Assembly: GCA_009692515.1 (NCBI GenBank)
Contig: SHZA01000013.1
Coordinates: 1 to 48,852, forward strand
DNA: 48,852 nt
Source of the DNA: Bdellovibrionales bacterium
GTDB lineage: Bacteria > Bdellovibrionota > FAC87 > UBA2466
Direction: 5' to 3'
This document shows, in pieces, positions 33,416 to 42,500 of the stretch; the first letter of the stretch is position 1; every line of letters starts with the position of its first letter. A model generated the notes under the pieces. The model did no database searches, was not told where the DNA came from, and saw only the letters and a list, made by a program, of their open reading frames with translations. Position numbers and translations under genes: made by a program.

Positions 33416-35104
33416 TTAATTACATTCAGGTCGATGCTTTTTCATTACTTTGGTCTGATTCACGGTGACCACCTTTGAAATATCTTTACGTATATTTTTT
33501 TTAAGCTGTAATGTATTTTTGAGTGCCGCCTTCACAAATGCTACAAATAGAGGATGTGGAGCAAAGGGCTTTGATTTAAACTCAGGATGAAATTGGCAGG
33601 TTAAGAACCATGGATGATCTTTAATTTCCAGCATCTCGACTAAATTCATCTCAGGATTAATTCCTGAAAAAACTAATCCATGTTCCGTTAAAATTTTACG
33701 GTAATGATTATTCACTTCGTAACGATGACGGTGTCGTTCCGATATTTCGTTAAGCCCGTAGCTTTCAGCTGCTAATGTTTTAGGAGAAATTTTGCATTGG
33801 AATGATCCCAATCTCATACTGCCGCCAATTCGCTCAACTCTTCTTTGATCTTCCATCAAATCGATTACAAATTCGCCGGTGTTTGAAAATTCTCTACTTG
33901 TGGCTTTTGTTAACCCACAAACATGACGAGAGTATTCAATAATGGCTAATTGCAGGCCGATACAAATGCCAAAGTAGGGAATTTTATGCGTTCTAGCGAA
34001 TTCAATCGCTTTAATTTTTCCCTCAACGCCTCGATTTCCAAATCCGCCTGGGACTAAAATTCCTGAAAGCCCTGCTAGTTCGCTATCCGGATTGGTACTT
34101 TCCAGTTTTTCCGAGTCAATATATTTTAAATTAACCTTAACTTGATTAGCAATCGCACCATGAACTAAAGCTTCACTGACACTTTTATAAGACTCTGTGA
34201 GATCCACATATTTTCCCACAATTCCAATTTCAACAACCCCATTTTTAGGAGAGGCTAAAGCACTAGAGATTTTAGCCCATTTATCGAGGCCTTTGGATTT
34301 TGTTTTGAGTCTTAGTCGATTACAAATTTTTTCATCTAAGCCCTGTTCATAAAACACTAGGGGAACTTCATATATATTAGACACATCTTTTGCGGTAATA
34401 ACATTTTCAGCTTTGATATTACAAAAAAGTGCAATCTTAGCGCGAATCTCGGGAGGCAAAATTCTGTCTGTTCGGCAAAGTAAAAAATCGGGTTGGATTC
34501 CAATTTCTCTTAACTTTTGAACACTATGCTGAGTGGGTTTAGTTTTTAATTCTCCAGAGGCCCCTAGAAAAGGAACTAAAGTGAGGTGAATAAAAATGAC
34601 ATTCTCTTCACCGAGATCAAATCTAAATTGTCTAATAGCCTCTAAAAATGGCAAAGATTCGATGTCGCCTACGGTGCCTCCAATTTCGACGATACAAACG
34701 TCTTTTCCCTTGGCCACTTTTTTGATTCTCTCTTTAATCTCATCGGTAATGTGCGGAATCACCTGTACGGTGCCGCCTAAATATTCTCCCCGACGTTCTT
34801 TTGCAATTACCGTTTCGTACACCTGTCCCGCAGAGACACTGTTCTCTCTTTTTAAGTTTATGTTGGTAAATCGCTCGTAATGACCTAAGTCTAAATCGGT
34901 TTCAGCGCCATCTTCGGTGACAAAAACTTCGCCATGTTGAAAAGGATTCATCGTCCCCGGATCTACATTTAAATAGGGGTCCATTTTCATTAAGGTAATT
35001 TTTAAGCCACGGCTCTCGAGTAGGGCACCCATAGCTGCTGATGCTAACCCTTTTCCAATTGAGGAGAGAACTCCACCTGAAACGAAAATATATTTTGTTT
35101 TCAT
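33416..35104 (-). CDS. pyrG: CTP synthase
   Basis: Makes CTP from UTP, ATP and glutamine. The N-terminal synthase domain opens [16 protein letters not shown] and contains [20 protein letters not shown] and [11 protein letters not shown]. The C-terminal glutaminase domain has PGGFGNRG, the nucleophile Cys in [11 protein letters not shown] (Ile replaces the more usual Leu-Gly-Met order) and the HPE of the triad in CQFHPEFKS. The length is 562 aa versus 545 in E. coli; the extra residues form a basic C-terminal tail. It shares an operon with kdsB, whose enzyme uses CTP. Confidence 0.97.
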   Translation of the reverse strand: MKTKYIFVSGGVLSSIGKGLASAAMGALLESRGLKITLMKMDPYLNVDPGTMNPFQHGEVFVTEDGAETDLDLGHYERFTNINLKRENSVSAGQVYETVIAKERRGEYLGGTVQVIPHITDEIKERIKKVAKGKDVCIVEIGGTVGDIESLPFLEAIRQFRFDLGEENVIFIHLTLVPFLGASGELKTKPTQHSVQKLREIGIQPDFLLCRTDRILPPEIRAKIALFCNIKAENVITAKDVSNIYEVPLVFYEQGLDEKICNRLRLKTKSKGLDKWAKISSALASPKNGVVEIGIVGKYVDLTESYKSVSEALVHGAIANQVKVNLKYIDSEKLESTNPDSELAGLSGILVPGGFGNRGVEGKIKAIEFARTHKIPYFGICIGLQLAIIEYSRHVCGLTKATSREFSNTGEFVIDLMEDQRRVERIGGSMRLGSFQCKISPKTLAAESYGLNEISERHRHRYEVNNHYRKILTEHGLVFSGINPEMNLVEMLEIKDHPWFLTCQFHPEFKSKPFAPHPLFVAFVKAALKNTLQLKKNIRKDISKVVTVNQTKVMKKHRPECN

Positions 35105-35136
35105 GAATTCTCCTTCCGAGTCATTTTACCCTGTCT

Positions 35137-35868
35137 CTATTTAATTTTCTTTAAAATATCTTCAACTTTTATAATGTCTTCTGGGACATCAACGGCCAAA
35201 GTATCCTGATCTACGACACACACCTGAATACCCATTCCATTTTCGAGGGCCCTCAACTGTTCCAGGCGTTCTACTTGCTCTAGAGTTCCGATAGGAAGCT
35301 GGCAAAATTTCAGGAGCGTGTCTCGACGATAAGCGTAAATACCAATGTGTTTAAAAAACTCTCCAGAATTATGACTAACCAAAGGGCTTCTAGAAAAATA
35401 GAGAGCCTTATTTTTAGAATCAAAAACGACCTTCACACAATTAGGATTCGCTAGCTCCTGAGGATCGGTCTTTCTCACTGCTAAAGTAGAGATCTCACTT
35501 TCGGGATCTATCATTAAACTTTTCACCAAGGAGTCTATAAAAATGGGGTTAAGAAGAGGCTCATCTCCTTGCAAGTTTACAATAATATCTGCGGCGTGGT
35601 CCTTAGCTACAAAAGCCACACGATCACTCCCACTAGCTAATTCGGAAGGGGTCATGACTACCCTTCCTCCAAAACTTTTCACGGCATTAAAAATCTCAAT
35701 ATGATCGGTCGCTATAATCACTTCAGTTAAACTCGTAGACCGCCGGGCCAACTCCCAAACATACTGAATCATCGGTTTACCAAGAATCGGGAAAAGAATT
35801 TTGAAGGGAAATCGGGTCGAGTGCGCTCGAGCGGGGATAATTCCTATAACCTGAGCGGCTTTAACCAT
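35137..35868 (-). CDS. kdsB: 3-deoxy-manno-octulosonate cytidylyltransferase
   Basis: 243 aa. Activates KDO with CTP for lipopolysaccharide synthesis. Contains the nucleotidyltransferase opening IGIIPARAHSTRFPFKIL (the usual R-x-x-S-x-R-x-P-x-K pattern), GKPMIQYVWE, SGSDRVAF, the metal site VNLQGDEPL and HIGIYAYRRDTL. Its presence confirms KDO-containing LPS. First gene of the operon with pyrG (32-bp gap). The neighbouring kdsA is not in the window. Confidence 0.96.
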   Translation of the reverse strand: MVKAAQVIGIIPARAHSTRFPFKILFPILGKPMIQYVWELARRSTSLTEVIIATDHIEIFNAVKSFGGRVVMTPSELASGSDRVAFVAKDHAADIIVNLQGDEPLLNPIFIDSLVKSLMIDPESEISTLAVRKTDPQELANPNCVKVVFDSKNKALYFSRSPLVSHNSGEFFKHIGIYAYRRDTLLKFCQLPIGTLEQVERLEQLRALENGMGIQVCVVDQDTLAVDVPEDIIKVEDILKKIK

Positions 35869-36001
35869 AATGGATTAGGTTTTAGTCAATAAAGGGGGCG
35901 AAGGTCAAGAAGGTTCTAGTCTATTGATAGCCGATAAAACTTAAGCTTTTGGTATTAGACTATGATTATTAGCAACAAAAGGAGCCGTAACTCTGCTCTT
36001 T

Positions 36002-36712
36002 TTAATCCCTATAAAGATCCCTACCTTTGATAGTTCCCCTCTTTTTTGACTGTGGTTTAATTTCAGACAATAATTGAACCTGTTTTTTAATCTCTTTAAA
36101 AAAAGTTAAATTATCCTTCAGAAGAATCTCGATGATTTCCATAGCCTTTTCCTCTTTGATAGATCGACTTTCTCTCCACAAATCCTCAAACAATAGTTCA
36201 GTAGAACCGATGGCTAACGAAGGAAAAGCCCCTTCATCGACCTCACCATACCCAACAATCAAACCACGATTCCAAAGGGGCTTTAAAGCCTTATGATAGA
36301 TTCCCTCTAAGGCTCTGCCTTGTAATTCAACACCCTTTTTTAATACCTTTGTGGACAGGGGAGAGTCCTCTGCTAATACATCTAAAACAGAGGAGGACTC
36401 CTCAGAAAGGCCTTTAGTTTTCCCCAGCAAAGCTAACAGGGCCCTAAATAATTCTCTTGAAAAAAAGGTAGCTCTCCCACGATACCATTTGGAGTAGACC
36501 ACCTTTTGAGATCTAGAAAGTTCCTCTCTCAAATGCCATAGGTTGGCTACACGACTATCGCCTGCATCATCCCATTCCCAGCGCATTTTACTATTGGGAA
36601 ATAGTTCCCCCCATAATGAGGGTGGGTCCTCCTTATTTAAAACGGGAAAGACAAGCAAGGCGCCGCGATTATTAATCGCTTTGATCGAACTAGAAGACTT
36701 TAAAAGTAACAG
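36002..36712 (-). CDS. AlkZ-related winged-helix protein, probable CTG start
   Basis: 236 aa if started at CTG 36712. The pattern PSLWGELFPN, SKWYRGRATFFSRELFRALLAL and SPLSTKVLKKGVELQGRAL matches AlkZ-related (YcaQ-like, winged-helix) proteins. That family includes DNA glycosylases for crosslinks and alkylated bases. The catalytic QxQ/QxD residues of AlkZ glycosylases are not obvious, so enzymatic activity is uncertain. Homologous-looking sequence (IKAINNRGALLVFP) extends upstream of the first conventional codon, TTG 36658. No ATG or GTG exists there, but a strong AGAGAGAGG (36721-36729) lies 8 bp before CTG 36712. The AlkZ relationship is from memory of the family pattern. Confidence 0.55.
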   Translation of the reverse strand: MLLLKSSSSIKAINNRGALLVFPVLNKEDPPSLWGELFPNSKMRWEWDDAGDSRVANLWHLREELSRSQKVVYSKWYRGRATFFSRELFRALLALLGKTKGLSEESSSVLDVLAEDSPLSTKVLKKGVELQGRALEGIYHKALKPLWNRGLIVGYGEVDEGAFPSLAIGSTELLFEDLWRESRSIKEEKAMEIIEILLKDNLTFFKEIKKQVQLLSEIKPQSKKRGTIKGRDLYRD

Positions 36713-36750
36713 GTTTCTAACCTCTCTCTTTACTGATAATTTATATTCCT

Positions 36751-38127
36751 ATGGCTAATGTTGCAATTGCGGGTGCCAATGGTTTTGTAGGCACTCATCT
36801 TATCCCTACTCTTTCTAAAAAACACTCTATTCGAGCTTTGGGTAGATCAATTAAAAAAAGCAGCGATTCTCAACTGGAATGGAAACAGACCGAACTATTT
36901 TCAAGTTCTAGTACCATAGATGCCCTAAAAGATATTGATGTTGCTATTTATTTAGTTCATTCCATGATGCCCTCTTCAAGATTATTTCAAGGCAATTTTC
37001 ATGATACCGATCTTCTTCTTGCCGATAATTTTGCCACCGCCTGCAAACAAAATGGTGTGAAACAAATTATCTATTTGGGTGGACTAGTTCCAGATGGTTA
37101 CATTAGCCCTCACCTTCAAAGTCGAAAAGAGGTAGAGGGAGTATTGGCGGCGTCTAAAATTCCGGTCACAGTACTCCGAGCAGGAATGATTGTGGGGCCT
37201 GGAGGATCTTCCTTTGAGATTTTGAAATCTCTAGTAAAAAAACTTCCTGTAATGGTCCTTCCCAAATGGACCCAAAGTGCCACTCAGGCTATTTTTATCG
37301 ATGATGTTATTAACGTAATTGCTAATACCGTTGAAAATGATTCTTTCAAGGGAAAAACTCTTAATTTAGTGAATGGAGAAAGTTTAACCTATTCTACTAT
37401 TTTAAAACAAACTGCCGAAGGCTTAGGACTTAAACGATATCTATTTCCCGTTCCTATTGCTTCAACTGGATTCTCTAAACTATGGGTTCAGCTTTTTGGA
37501 TGTTCCTCTTATGAATTAGTTTCTCCTCTCATTGATAGTTTATTGTGTGATCTACCTCAACTTAATCCTCCAAAAGAAATTGCTAGTTTAATTAAATATC
37601 CAAGTTTTGCCATAATGATTAAAGAATCTTTACGGAAAGACTCCATTAAAAAAACTTTGGTTTCAAATACAAAAATTATTAATGGGGATAGCGTAAGATC
37701 TATTCAGCGACTTCCTTCAGTCCCCAACGAATGTCATTGGGTAATGAAAGAGTATATGAAATGGCTGCCCACCTTTTTCCCATTTCTGATTAAGGTAGAT
37801 AATAATTTAGAAAAAAATACGATCGCATTTCATTTTTCTTTTTTCAAAAAACCTCTGCTGATTTTAGAGGAAATAAAAGATTCCTCTAATAACGAAAGAG
37901 AGAAGTTTCATATTATCGGGGGCCTGCTTTCGCGAACTACTAATACGGGATGGTTAGAGTTTCGCCAAATTGAAAATAAAAGGTACCTGATAGCATCGAT
38001 TCATGATTTTTTTCCGTCACTACCATGGATGATTTATGTATGGACTCAAGCTCCTTTACATAAATTCGTCATGATCGCTTTTGGAAGGCACTTAAAAAAG
38101 CATTTTGAGACCGCTGATCATTCATAA
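36751..38127 (+). CDS. NAD(P)-binding epimerase-like protein with C-terminal DUF2867-type domain
   Basis: 458 aa. Extended short-chain dehydrogenase fold: NVAIAGANGFVGTHLIP (dinucleotide-binding Gly motif), IYLVHSMM, QIIYLGGLVPDG and VLRAGMIVGPGGSSFEI. No YxxxK catalytic pair is evident, as in the NmrA-like or atypical group. The last ~150 residues (about 300-458) form an added domain like DUF2867, with EYMKWLPTFFPF and FHFSFFKKPLLIL. The substrate is unknown. Divergent from the AlkZ-related gene; tpx follows after 23 bp and is probably co-transcribed. Confidence 0.75.
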   Translation: MANVAIAGANGFVGTHLIPTLSKKHSIRALGRSIKKSSDSQLEWKQTELFSSSSTIDALKDIDVAIYLVHSMMPSSRLFQGNFHDTDLLLADNFATACKQNGVKQIIYLGGLVPDGYISPHLQSRKEVEGVLAASKIPVTVLRAGMIVGPGGSSFEILKSLVKKLPVMVLPKWTQSATQAIFIDDVINVIANTVENDSFKGKTLNLVNGESLTYSTILKQTAEGLGLKRYLFPVPIASTGFSKLWVQLFGCSSYELVSPLIDSLLCDLPQLNPPKEIASLIKYPSFAIMIKESLRKDSIKKTLVSNTKIINGDSVRSIQRLPSVPNECHWVMKEYMKWLPTFFPFLIKVDNNLEKNTIAFHFSFFKKPLLILEEIKDSSNNEREKFHIIGGLLSRTTNTGWLEFRQIENKRYLIASIHDFFPSLPWMIYVWTQAPLHKFVMIAFGRHLKKHFETADHS

Positions 38128-38150
38128 AAACTATATCAAAGGAGAAATTA

Positions 38151-38648
38151 ATGAGCCAAGTTACTCTTAAAGGAAACCCTTTTAATACCTATGGGCAATT
38201 ACCTAAAGTAGGCAGCTTAGCGCCAGACTTTAAACTTACTAAGCTCGATCTTTCAGAGGCGAATCTAGCTACCTATGCTGGGAAAAGAAAGGTCCTAAAT
38301 ATTTTTCCGAGTGTAGACACTCCCACCTGTGCTACTTCAGTAAGAAAATTTAATGAACAGGCCTCTGCCTTAAAAAATACGGTCGTCCTTTGTATTTCCG
38401 CCGATTTACCGTTTGCTCAAAAGAGATTCTGCGGAGCTGAAAATATTTCAAATGTAGAATCGCTCTCAACTTTTCGCAGCCATTTTGGAAAAGACTATCA
38501 ATTAGAAATGACCGACTCCCCTCTTAGGGGACTTTGCTCAAGAGCGGTAGTGGTATTAGATGAAAACAATAAGGTGATTCATACAGAACAGGTGTCTGAA
38601 ATTGCAAATGAGCCAAATTATGACGCGGTCATAGCGGTATTAAAATAG
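38151..38648 (+). CDS. tpx: Thiol peroxidase
   Basis: 165 aa atypical 2-Cys peroxiredoxin. Peroxidatic Cys60 lies in PSVDTPTCATSVRKF and the resolving Cys94 in AQKRFCGAENI, the positions expected from E. coli Tpx. GNPFNTYG at the N-terminus and LRGLCSRAVVVLDE are further family features. Reduces H2O2 and alkyl hydroperoxides with thioredoxin. AAGGAG lies 8 bp before the ATG. Together with the exported GPx it gives defence in both compartments. Confidence 0.96.
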   Translation: MSQVTLKGNPFNTYGQLPKVGSLAPDFKLTKLDLSEANLATYAGKRKVLNIFPSVDTPTCATSVRKFNEQASALKNTVVLCISADLPFAQKRFCGAENISNVESLSTFRSHFGKDYQLEMTDSPLRGLCSRAVVVLDENNKVIHTEQVSEIANEPNYDAVIAVLK

Positions 38649-38681
38649 AAGTGAGCTTCAGTTGAATTCAAACTAAAGAGG

Positions 38682-39497
38682 TCATGCAGGTCTTAAAATA
38701 ACAAATTTACCACCCCATTCAGGAGGATGGGTTAAAACAAATTTGCCCTTTTCCGCAGCGATAAATTCATCAACTGCCGTTTTTGCACCGGCTGAAAAAT
38801 AGCCGTAGTCATCTACTAAAATACAGCCTTTCGGGTTCATTCGATTTTTTAGTAGGTCCAGTGCAATCAAAATGGGTTCATAAAAATCAAAATCTACATA
38901 CGCAAAAGAAACCTCTTCGGGCAGAATTCCTGTTTTGTAGGTTTTTTCAATAAAACCAGGAATCACATGGGTTCTAGGAATAGGAAATTCTACTTTTGAA
39001 AGGCGATTAAGCACCCTCTCCTTAGGATGGGCCATCTCTCCTTGATACCTATCCATCGAGCCTAAACTTGCGATATCGTTGATCAGAATATCTTTTTTTG
39101 TAGGTTTAGGAAGGCCCTCAAAAGAATCATATAAATAAAGATGTTTCGAAGTCTCAAGAATTTCATTGGCAAATAATGCGGTAGAGGCTCCATGAGAGAC
39201 TCCAAATTCACAAACATCTCCAGAAACATGCAGGACTTCATTTAAATAATTAATCAGAAAAAAGGGCTGTAGCGAGAAATTAATGCACTCAATCATTATC
39301 TGATGTCTATTTTTTCGCTTCGGAAGATTGGGTAGTACGGTCTGACGAAGAGACTCTTCAACTTGACCTATAAATCTGACAAGTTCTTTATCAATAATTT
39401 GGCCCCGATTACTTTTCTCTACGGTTTCTTGTTGAACTACGGCCAGTCCTGCTGCCCCAAAAACTGAATTCACAGTATTTTTAATGATTGTTTTCAT
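38682..39497 (-). CDS. TylF/MycF-type SAM-dependent methyltransferase
   Basis: 271 aa. SAM-binding motif DVCEFGVSHGASTALFA, then LYDSFEGLPKP, GFIEKTYKTGILPE, FAYVDFDFYEPILIALDLL and CILVDDYGYFSAGAKTAVDEF, all characteristic of the TylF (macrocin O-methyltransferase) family. Mg-dependent sugar O-methylation is the family's known reaction; outside macrolide clusters such genes often modify surface polysaccharides. No polyketide genes are nearby, so a surface-sugar substrate is more likely. Confidence 0.85.
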   Translation of the reverse strand: MKTIIKNTVNSVFGAAGLAVVQQETVEKSNRGQIIDKELVRFIGQVEESLRQTVLPNLPKRKNRHQIMIECINFSLQPFFLINYLNEVLHVSGDVCEFGVSHGASTALFANEILETSKHLYLYDSFEGLPKPTKKDILINDIASLGSMDRYQGEMAHPKERVLNRLSKVEFPIPRTHVIPGFIEKTYKTGILPEEVSFAYVDFDFYEPILIALDLLKNRMNPKGCILVDDYGYFSAGAKTAVDEFIAAEKGKFVLTHPPEWGGKFVILRPA

Positions 39498-39723
39498 CTA
39501 TAAATTTTATCATGGAGAACAGAGGAGAACCTAATGACTTCTGTGTTTCTAACGAAAGTCATATCTAATGTGCCTATTATTCAATTACAAACCGCGTCTT
39601 ATTCTAATGAAAACCGAAACGTCACGCCCGAGCCCCGCTGTGATACCCATCCGCTAGTCATAAAAAAGAGAACAAAAATTCTTTACCTTATGGACTACGA
39701 AGTTTAAATTACATTTTTAATTG

Positions 39724-39796
39724 GCGGGTGTAGCTCAGTTGGTAGAGCATCAGCTTCCCAAGCTGAGGGTCGCGGGTTCGAGCCTCGTCACCCGCT
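39724..39796 (+). tRNA. tRNA-Gly (CCC)
   Basis: GCGGGTG/CACCCGC acceptor, D arm GCTC...GAGC, anticodon stem TCAGC/GCTGA with loop TTCCCAA (anticodon CCC), T arm GCGGG-TTCGAGC-CTCGT with two G-U pairs, discriminator T. CCA (39797-39799) is encoded, unlike in the tRNA-Pro of this window. Confidence 0.95.
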
Positions 39797-39967
39797 CCAA
39801 TCTTCAAGCTATTCGAATTAACGATCCTAAAATTATTTTTTGATGTTTGCGAGGCTAGAGCTTCGGGCGCGTAGTTTTGGTCAAGCCAACTTGTTAGCTC
39901 CTCACCTCGGCATAGGCAAGCCAAGTATTTGTTCGCCCAATATGGCGTAACCCGCTCCATTCTTAAG
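39790..39967 (+). repeat. Displaced echo of the tRNA-Gly 3' end
   Basis: ACCCGCTCCAATCTTCAAG at 39790 recurs imperfectly as ACCCGCTCCATTCTTAAG at 39950, 160 bp downstream; ten bases are identical and then most of the next eight. The intervening DNA looks more GC-rich than its surroundings. Fits the scar of an element that once used the tRNA end as attachment site, or a decayed second tRNA end. Confidence 0.4.
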
Positions 39968-40015
39968 ATAAAACTTTTCGCATGATTCATATCTAAAAAT
40001 ATGAGAAACAATATG

Positions 40016-40779
40016 GAAGCACCTGATTCAAATTATTCAAGAAAGGTTAAAACCCCATTTCCAATTCGTATTTTTCTATTAAAACTTCTGAGGAGAAAAG
40101 GTTTGATTGCCCTATTTGTCTCTATCATGGGCCTTTTCTTACTGTTAATGATCCTACTGGGAAGAGAGAACATGCCAAGTGCCCTAAGTGCTCTTCTTTA
40201 GAGCGCCATCGAGTGATGTGGCTTACCTTAGAAACTATTTCTAAAAATAATAATTTGGGTTCATTAAGTTTGTTGCATATTGGTCCAGAAATACAGTTAA
40301 GAGAATTACTTAGAAAAAGATTCAAGAAATATACGACGGCAGATCTCAGCTATCGTAAAGTGGACCATAAGGTTGATTTACGAAATCTCCCCTTTGCTGA
40401 TCAGAGTTATGACGTGGTAATTGCGTGCCATGTGTTAGAGCATATTAAAGAGGATATTTTAGCCCTACAGAATATTCGTAGAATTTTAAGGCCTAACGGT
40501 TTTGCGATACTACAGGTTCCAGTAATTGGGAAAAAAACGATAGAATATCCGGAACCCAATAAACAGGAGTGGTTTCATGTTCGTTCTCCAGGAGAAGATT
40601 ACTTTGACCGATATCTAACGGTATTTGGGAGAGTAGATAGGTTTAGCTCGTCGTCATTTGACCCAGATTTTCAGCCCTATATTTATGAGAACAGAACTCG
40701 CTGGCCCAAAGCCTATCCTCTGCGTCCGACCTCAAAAGGTCATCGGCACGAAGATATCGTTCCCGTATGTTACCCTTAA
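40016..40779 (+). pseudogene. Class I SAM methyltransferase with a frameshift
   Basis: The downstream frame gives RFDCPICLYHGPFLTVND, KCPKCSSLERHR, LSLLHIGPEIQLRELLRK, FADQSYDVVIACHVLEHI and ILRPNGFAILQVP: a zinc-knuckle-like N-terminus followed by a complete class I methyltransferase of the type with CPxC-CPxC leaders. That frame has no start codon before ATG 40216, which would cut off the Cys cluster. The frame starting at ATG 40016 (or 40001) supplies a basic leader, VKTPFPIRIFLLKLLRRK, that reaches the same point and then runs into the wrong frame. The switch point is the AAAA of GAGAAAAGG near 40097. One base lost or gained, a sequencing error, or programmed -1 slippage would explain it. 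Confidence 0.7.
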
Positions 40780-40935
40780 AATTATTCCGCTAAAAATATA
40801 ATCCAATTTTAAAAATATAGATCTGCCCATAACGCTTCCCTCATTAAATTGACAACTTTTTTTAGTTACGTAATCACACTCATTATCAAGCGCAGGCTTG
40901 CCATTACTAAATAGGTGAGAGGAACTTCTAACCCA

Positions 40936-41877
40936 ATGAATAAAAAAACACATAAAACTAAACCCACTATCACTACAGTTATTATTAGTGATTCAACTTC
41001 AAAACGACAGGCTGAACAATCCCTGTACCAATCCTCCTGTGCATTACTTAATAAATATACCGACAAATTAAAACACTATGAAAAACAGGATCGGCCAGCC
41101 TTCACCACCTGGTTAAATCGAGAGCTTAATGAACAGCTAACAGAATACCGACATTTACGCCATCTCGTAGACAATATGCAAAGTCGCGTTGATGACATTA
41201 TCTGTTACTCCGAATGGCAGGGCATTTCACCTCATGAGGCCTATAAAATTTGGGTGGTTGCAGAGGCCAATGGAACTCTAGATATATTATGGAAAGAACA
41301 CCCCCGACTAGGTGAAGATGCTTGTGACGATGAGGATTCTCAGGAGATAGATAATGATGATGATGAATATAGTACGGTTAAGAAAAAGAATTCGCCCTCC
41401 GCGCGAATTAAAACTGTTTATCGCCAAATTGTTCGAGTACTACATCCCGATATCAAGGGCAGCCCGACAGAGGAGGAACAAACTACTTGGCATGAGGTAC
41501 AAGATGCCTACGCTTGGGGTGACATTCATCGACTAGAGAAAATTCTCAAAAGTTTTTCTCACCCCACCATCACATCCAACCAAGAACCGTCGCTTGCAGA
41601 CCTTATTGAATTTCGCACCGATGTTCAGCAAAGAGTTTATATGACCCAACAAAAATTAAGCTCGGCTAAATTACAACCCTCCTGGAATTTCCTTAAGATT
41701 AAACTCTCCCCTAAAAAACTAGCCGATTTGAGGCAGGAACTATTCACCGAACTCAATAGAGATCTCAGAAAAATAAGAGAAATTAAAATAGATCTCGATG
41801 AGGAATTAGATAGTTTTCAAAGGCCAAACCTGAAGAAACACCGTCGTAATTCTCCATTTGGTAATCCTTTATATTAA
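40936..41877 (+). CDS. J-domain-containing protein
   Basis: About 313 aa. A charged N-terminus and helical coiled-coil-like region (about 15-130) is followed by an acidic linker (DEDSQEIDNDDDEY) and a J-domain-like segment, RIKTVYRQIVRVLHPDIKG ... WHEVQDAYAWGD, with the essential HPD at about 172-174. After it comes another helical basic region. No Gly/Phe or zinc domain, so a specialised DnaK co-chaperone. ATG 40936 was preferred. GTG 40915 in the same frame is possible, and neither has an ideal ribosome site. A Ser/Thr/Lys-rich leader makes a cytoplasmic location likely. Confidence 0.75.
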   Translation: MNKKTHKTKPTITTVIISDSTSKRQAEQSLYQSSCALLNKYTDKLKHYEKQDRPAFTTWLNRELNEQLTEYRHLRHLVDNMQSRVDDIICYSEWQGISPHEAYKIWVVAEANGTLDILWKEHPRLGEDACDDEDSQEIDNDDDEYSTVKKKNSPSARIKTVYRQIVRVLHPDIKGSPTEEEQTTWHEVQDAYAWGDIHRLEKILKSFSHPTITSNQEPSLADLIEFRTDVQQRVYMTQQKLSSAKLQPSWNFLKIKLSPKKLADLRQELFTELNRDLRKIREIKIDLDEELDSFQRPNLKKHRRNSPFGNPLY

Positions 41878-41907
41878 ATGCAAATAGCACCGAACAAATA
41901 TTGGGCT

Positions 41908-42342
41908 CTATTTATATTTAGAATCTAAAAATCCATTTTCTCTGGCGAAGGATCTTATTTTAGCACTGAGTTCATCTCTAGTTTTGCGAAACCTAATTAA
42001 TTCAATCTCTTCGTTTCCACCTTTTCCAGCGGGATCTGGAAGAGGCCAATGAATTTTTAATCCTGTGGAAATTATGGTTGGACAGACCTCCTCTTCACAA
42101 AGAGTAATTACATAATTAATTTTACTTAAAAACAGAGGAGTGATGTCTGTCACTTTTTTTGACTTCTGGGTTAGAATATTAATCCCTATTTCCTTCATTA
42201 CCTTTATAGCTATAGGGTTTACCTGTCCGGGATTTGATCCTGCACTGTTTACCGTTACGGAATCATTAAATATCAATCTGGCAAGTCCTTCAGCCATTTG
42301 GCTTCTGGCTGAGTTTGCAACACACATAAAAAGAATGTTCAC
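41908..42342 (-). CDS. arsC: Arsenate reductase / low-molecular-weight phosphatase-like
   Basis: 144 aa. P-loop CVANSARSQMAEG (Cys7, the CX5R loop), then LCEEEVCP with Cys82 and Cys87 (the second and third Cys of thioredoxin-coupled arsenate reductases, normally spaced a little wider), and WPLPDPAGKGG with the catalytic Asp. The three-Cys arrangement separates ArsC from plain tyrosine phosphatases. Reduces arsenate to arsenite. It stands alone, without arsR or an arsenite exporter next to it, about 4 kb from arsM. Confidence 0.85.
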   Translation of the reverse strand: MNILFMCVANSARSQMAEGLARLIFNDSVTVNSAGSNPGQVNPIAIKVMKEIGINILTQKSKKVTDITPLFLSKINYVITLCEEEVCPTIISTGLKIHWPLPDPAGKGGNEEIELIRFRKTRDELSAKIRSFARENGFLDSKYK

Positions 42343-42448
42343 GATTTAATCTCCAACTAAAAACAGCCCTTTTGCAGTAAAAAGATACCATCTTCACAAC
42401 AGAAGGAAAACAGACAGATTTAAATTCCACCCATAGATTCCTAAGTTA

Positions 42449-42466
42449 TCTACTTCAAAAAGTAGA
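42449..42466 (+). other. Short hairpin upstream of mnmH
   Basis: TCTACTT-CAAA-AAGTAGA, a 7-bp stem about 35 bp before ATG 42501. It could be part of the leader; no family of RNA element recognised. Confidence 0.25.
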
Positions 42467-42500
42467 CAGGTATCTCTCAAAAGGCTAAGTCTTGGGATAG

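Noticed and set aside
39709-40011. 100-aa minus-strand ORF over tRNA-Gly
   Set aside because: It is the shadow of the tRNA (ARTRDPQLGKLMLYQLSYTR-type sequence); not a gene.
40849-40886. Sigma-70 promoter before the J-domain gene
   Set aside because: TTGACA at 40849 is good, but no acceptable -10 lies at 16-18 bp spacing.
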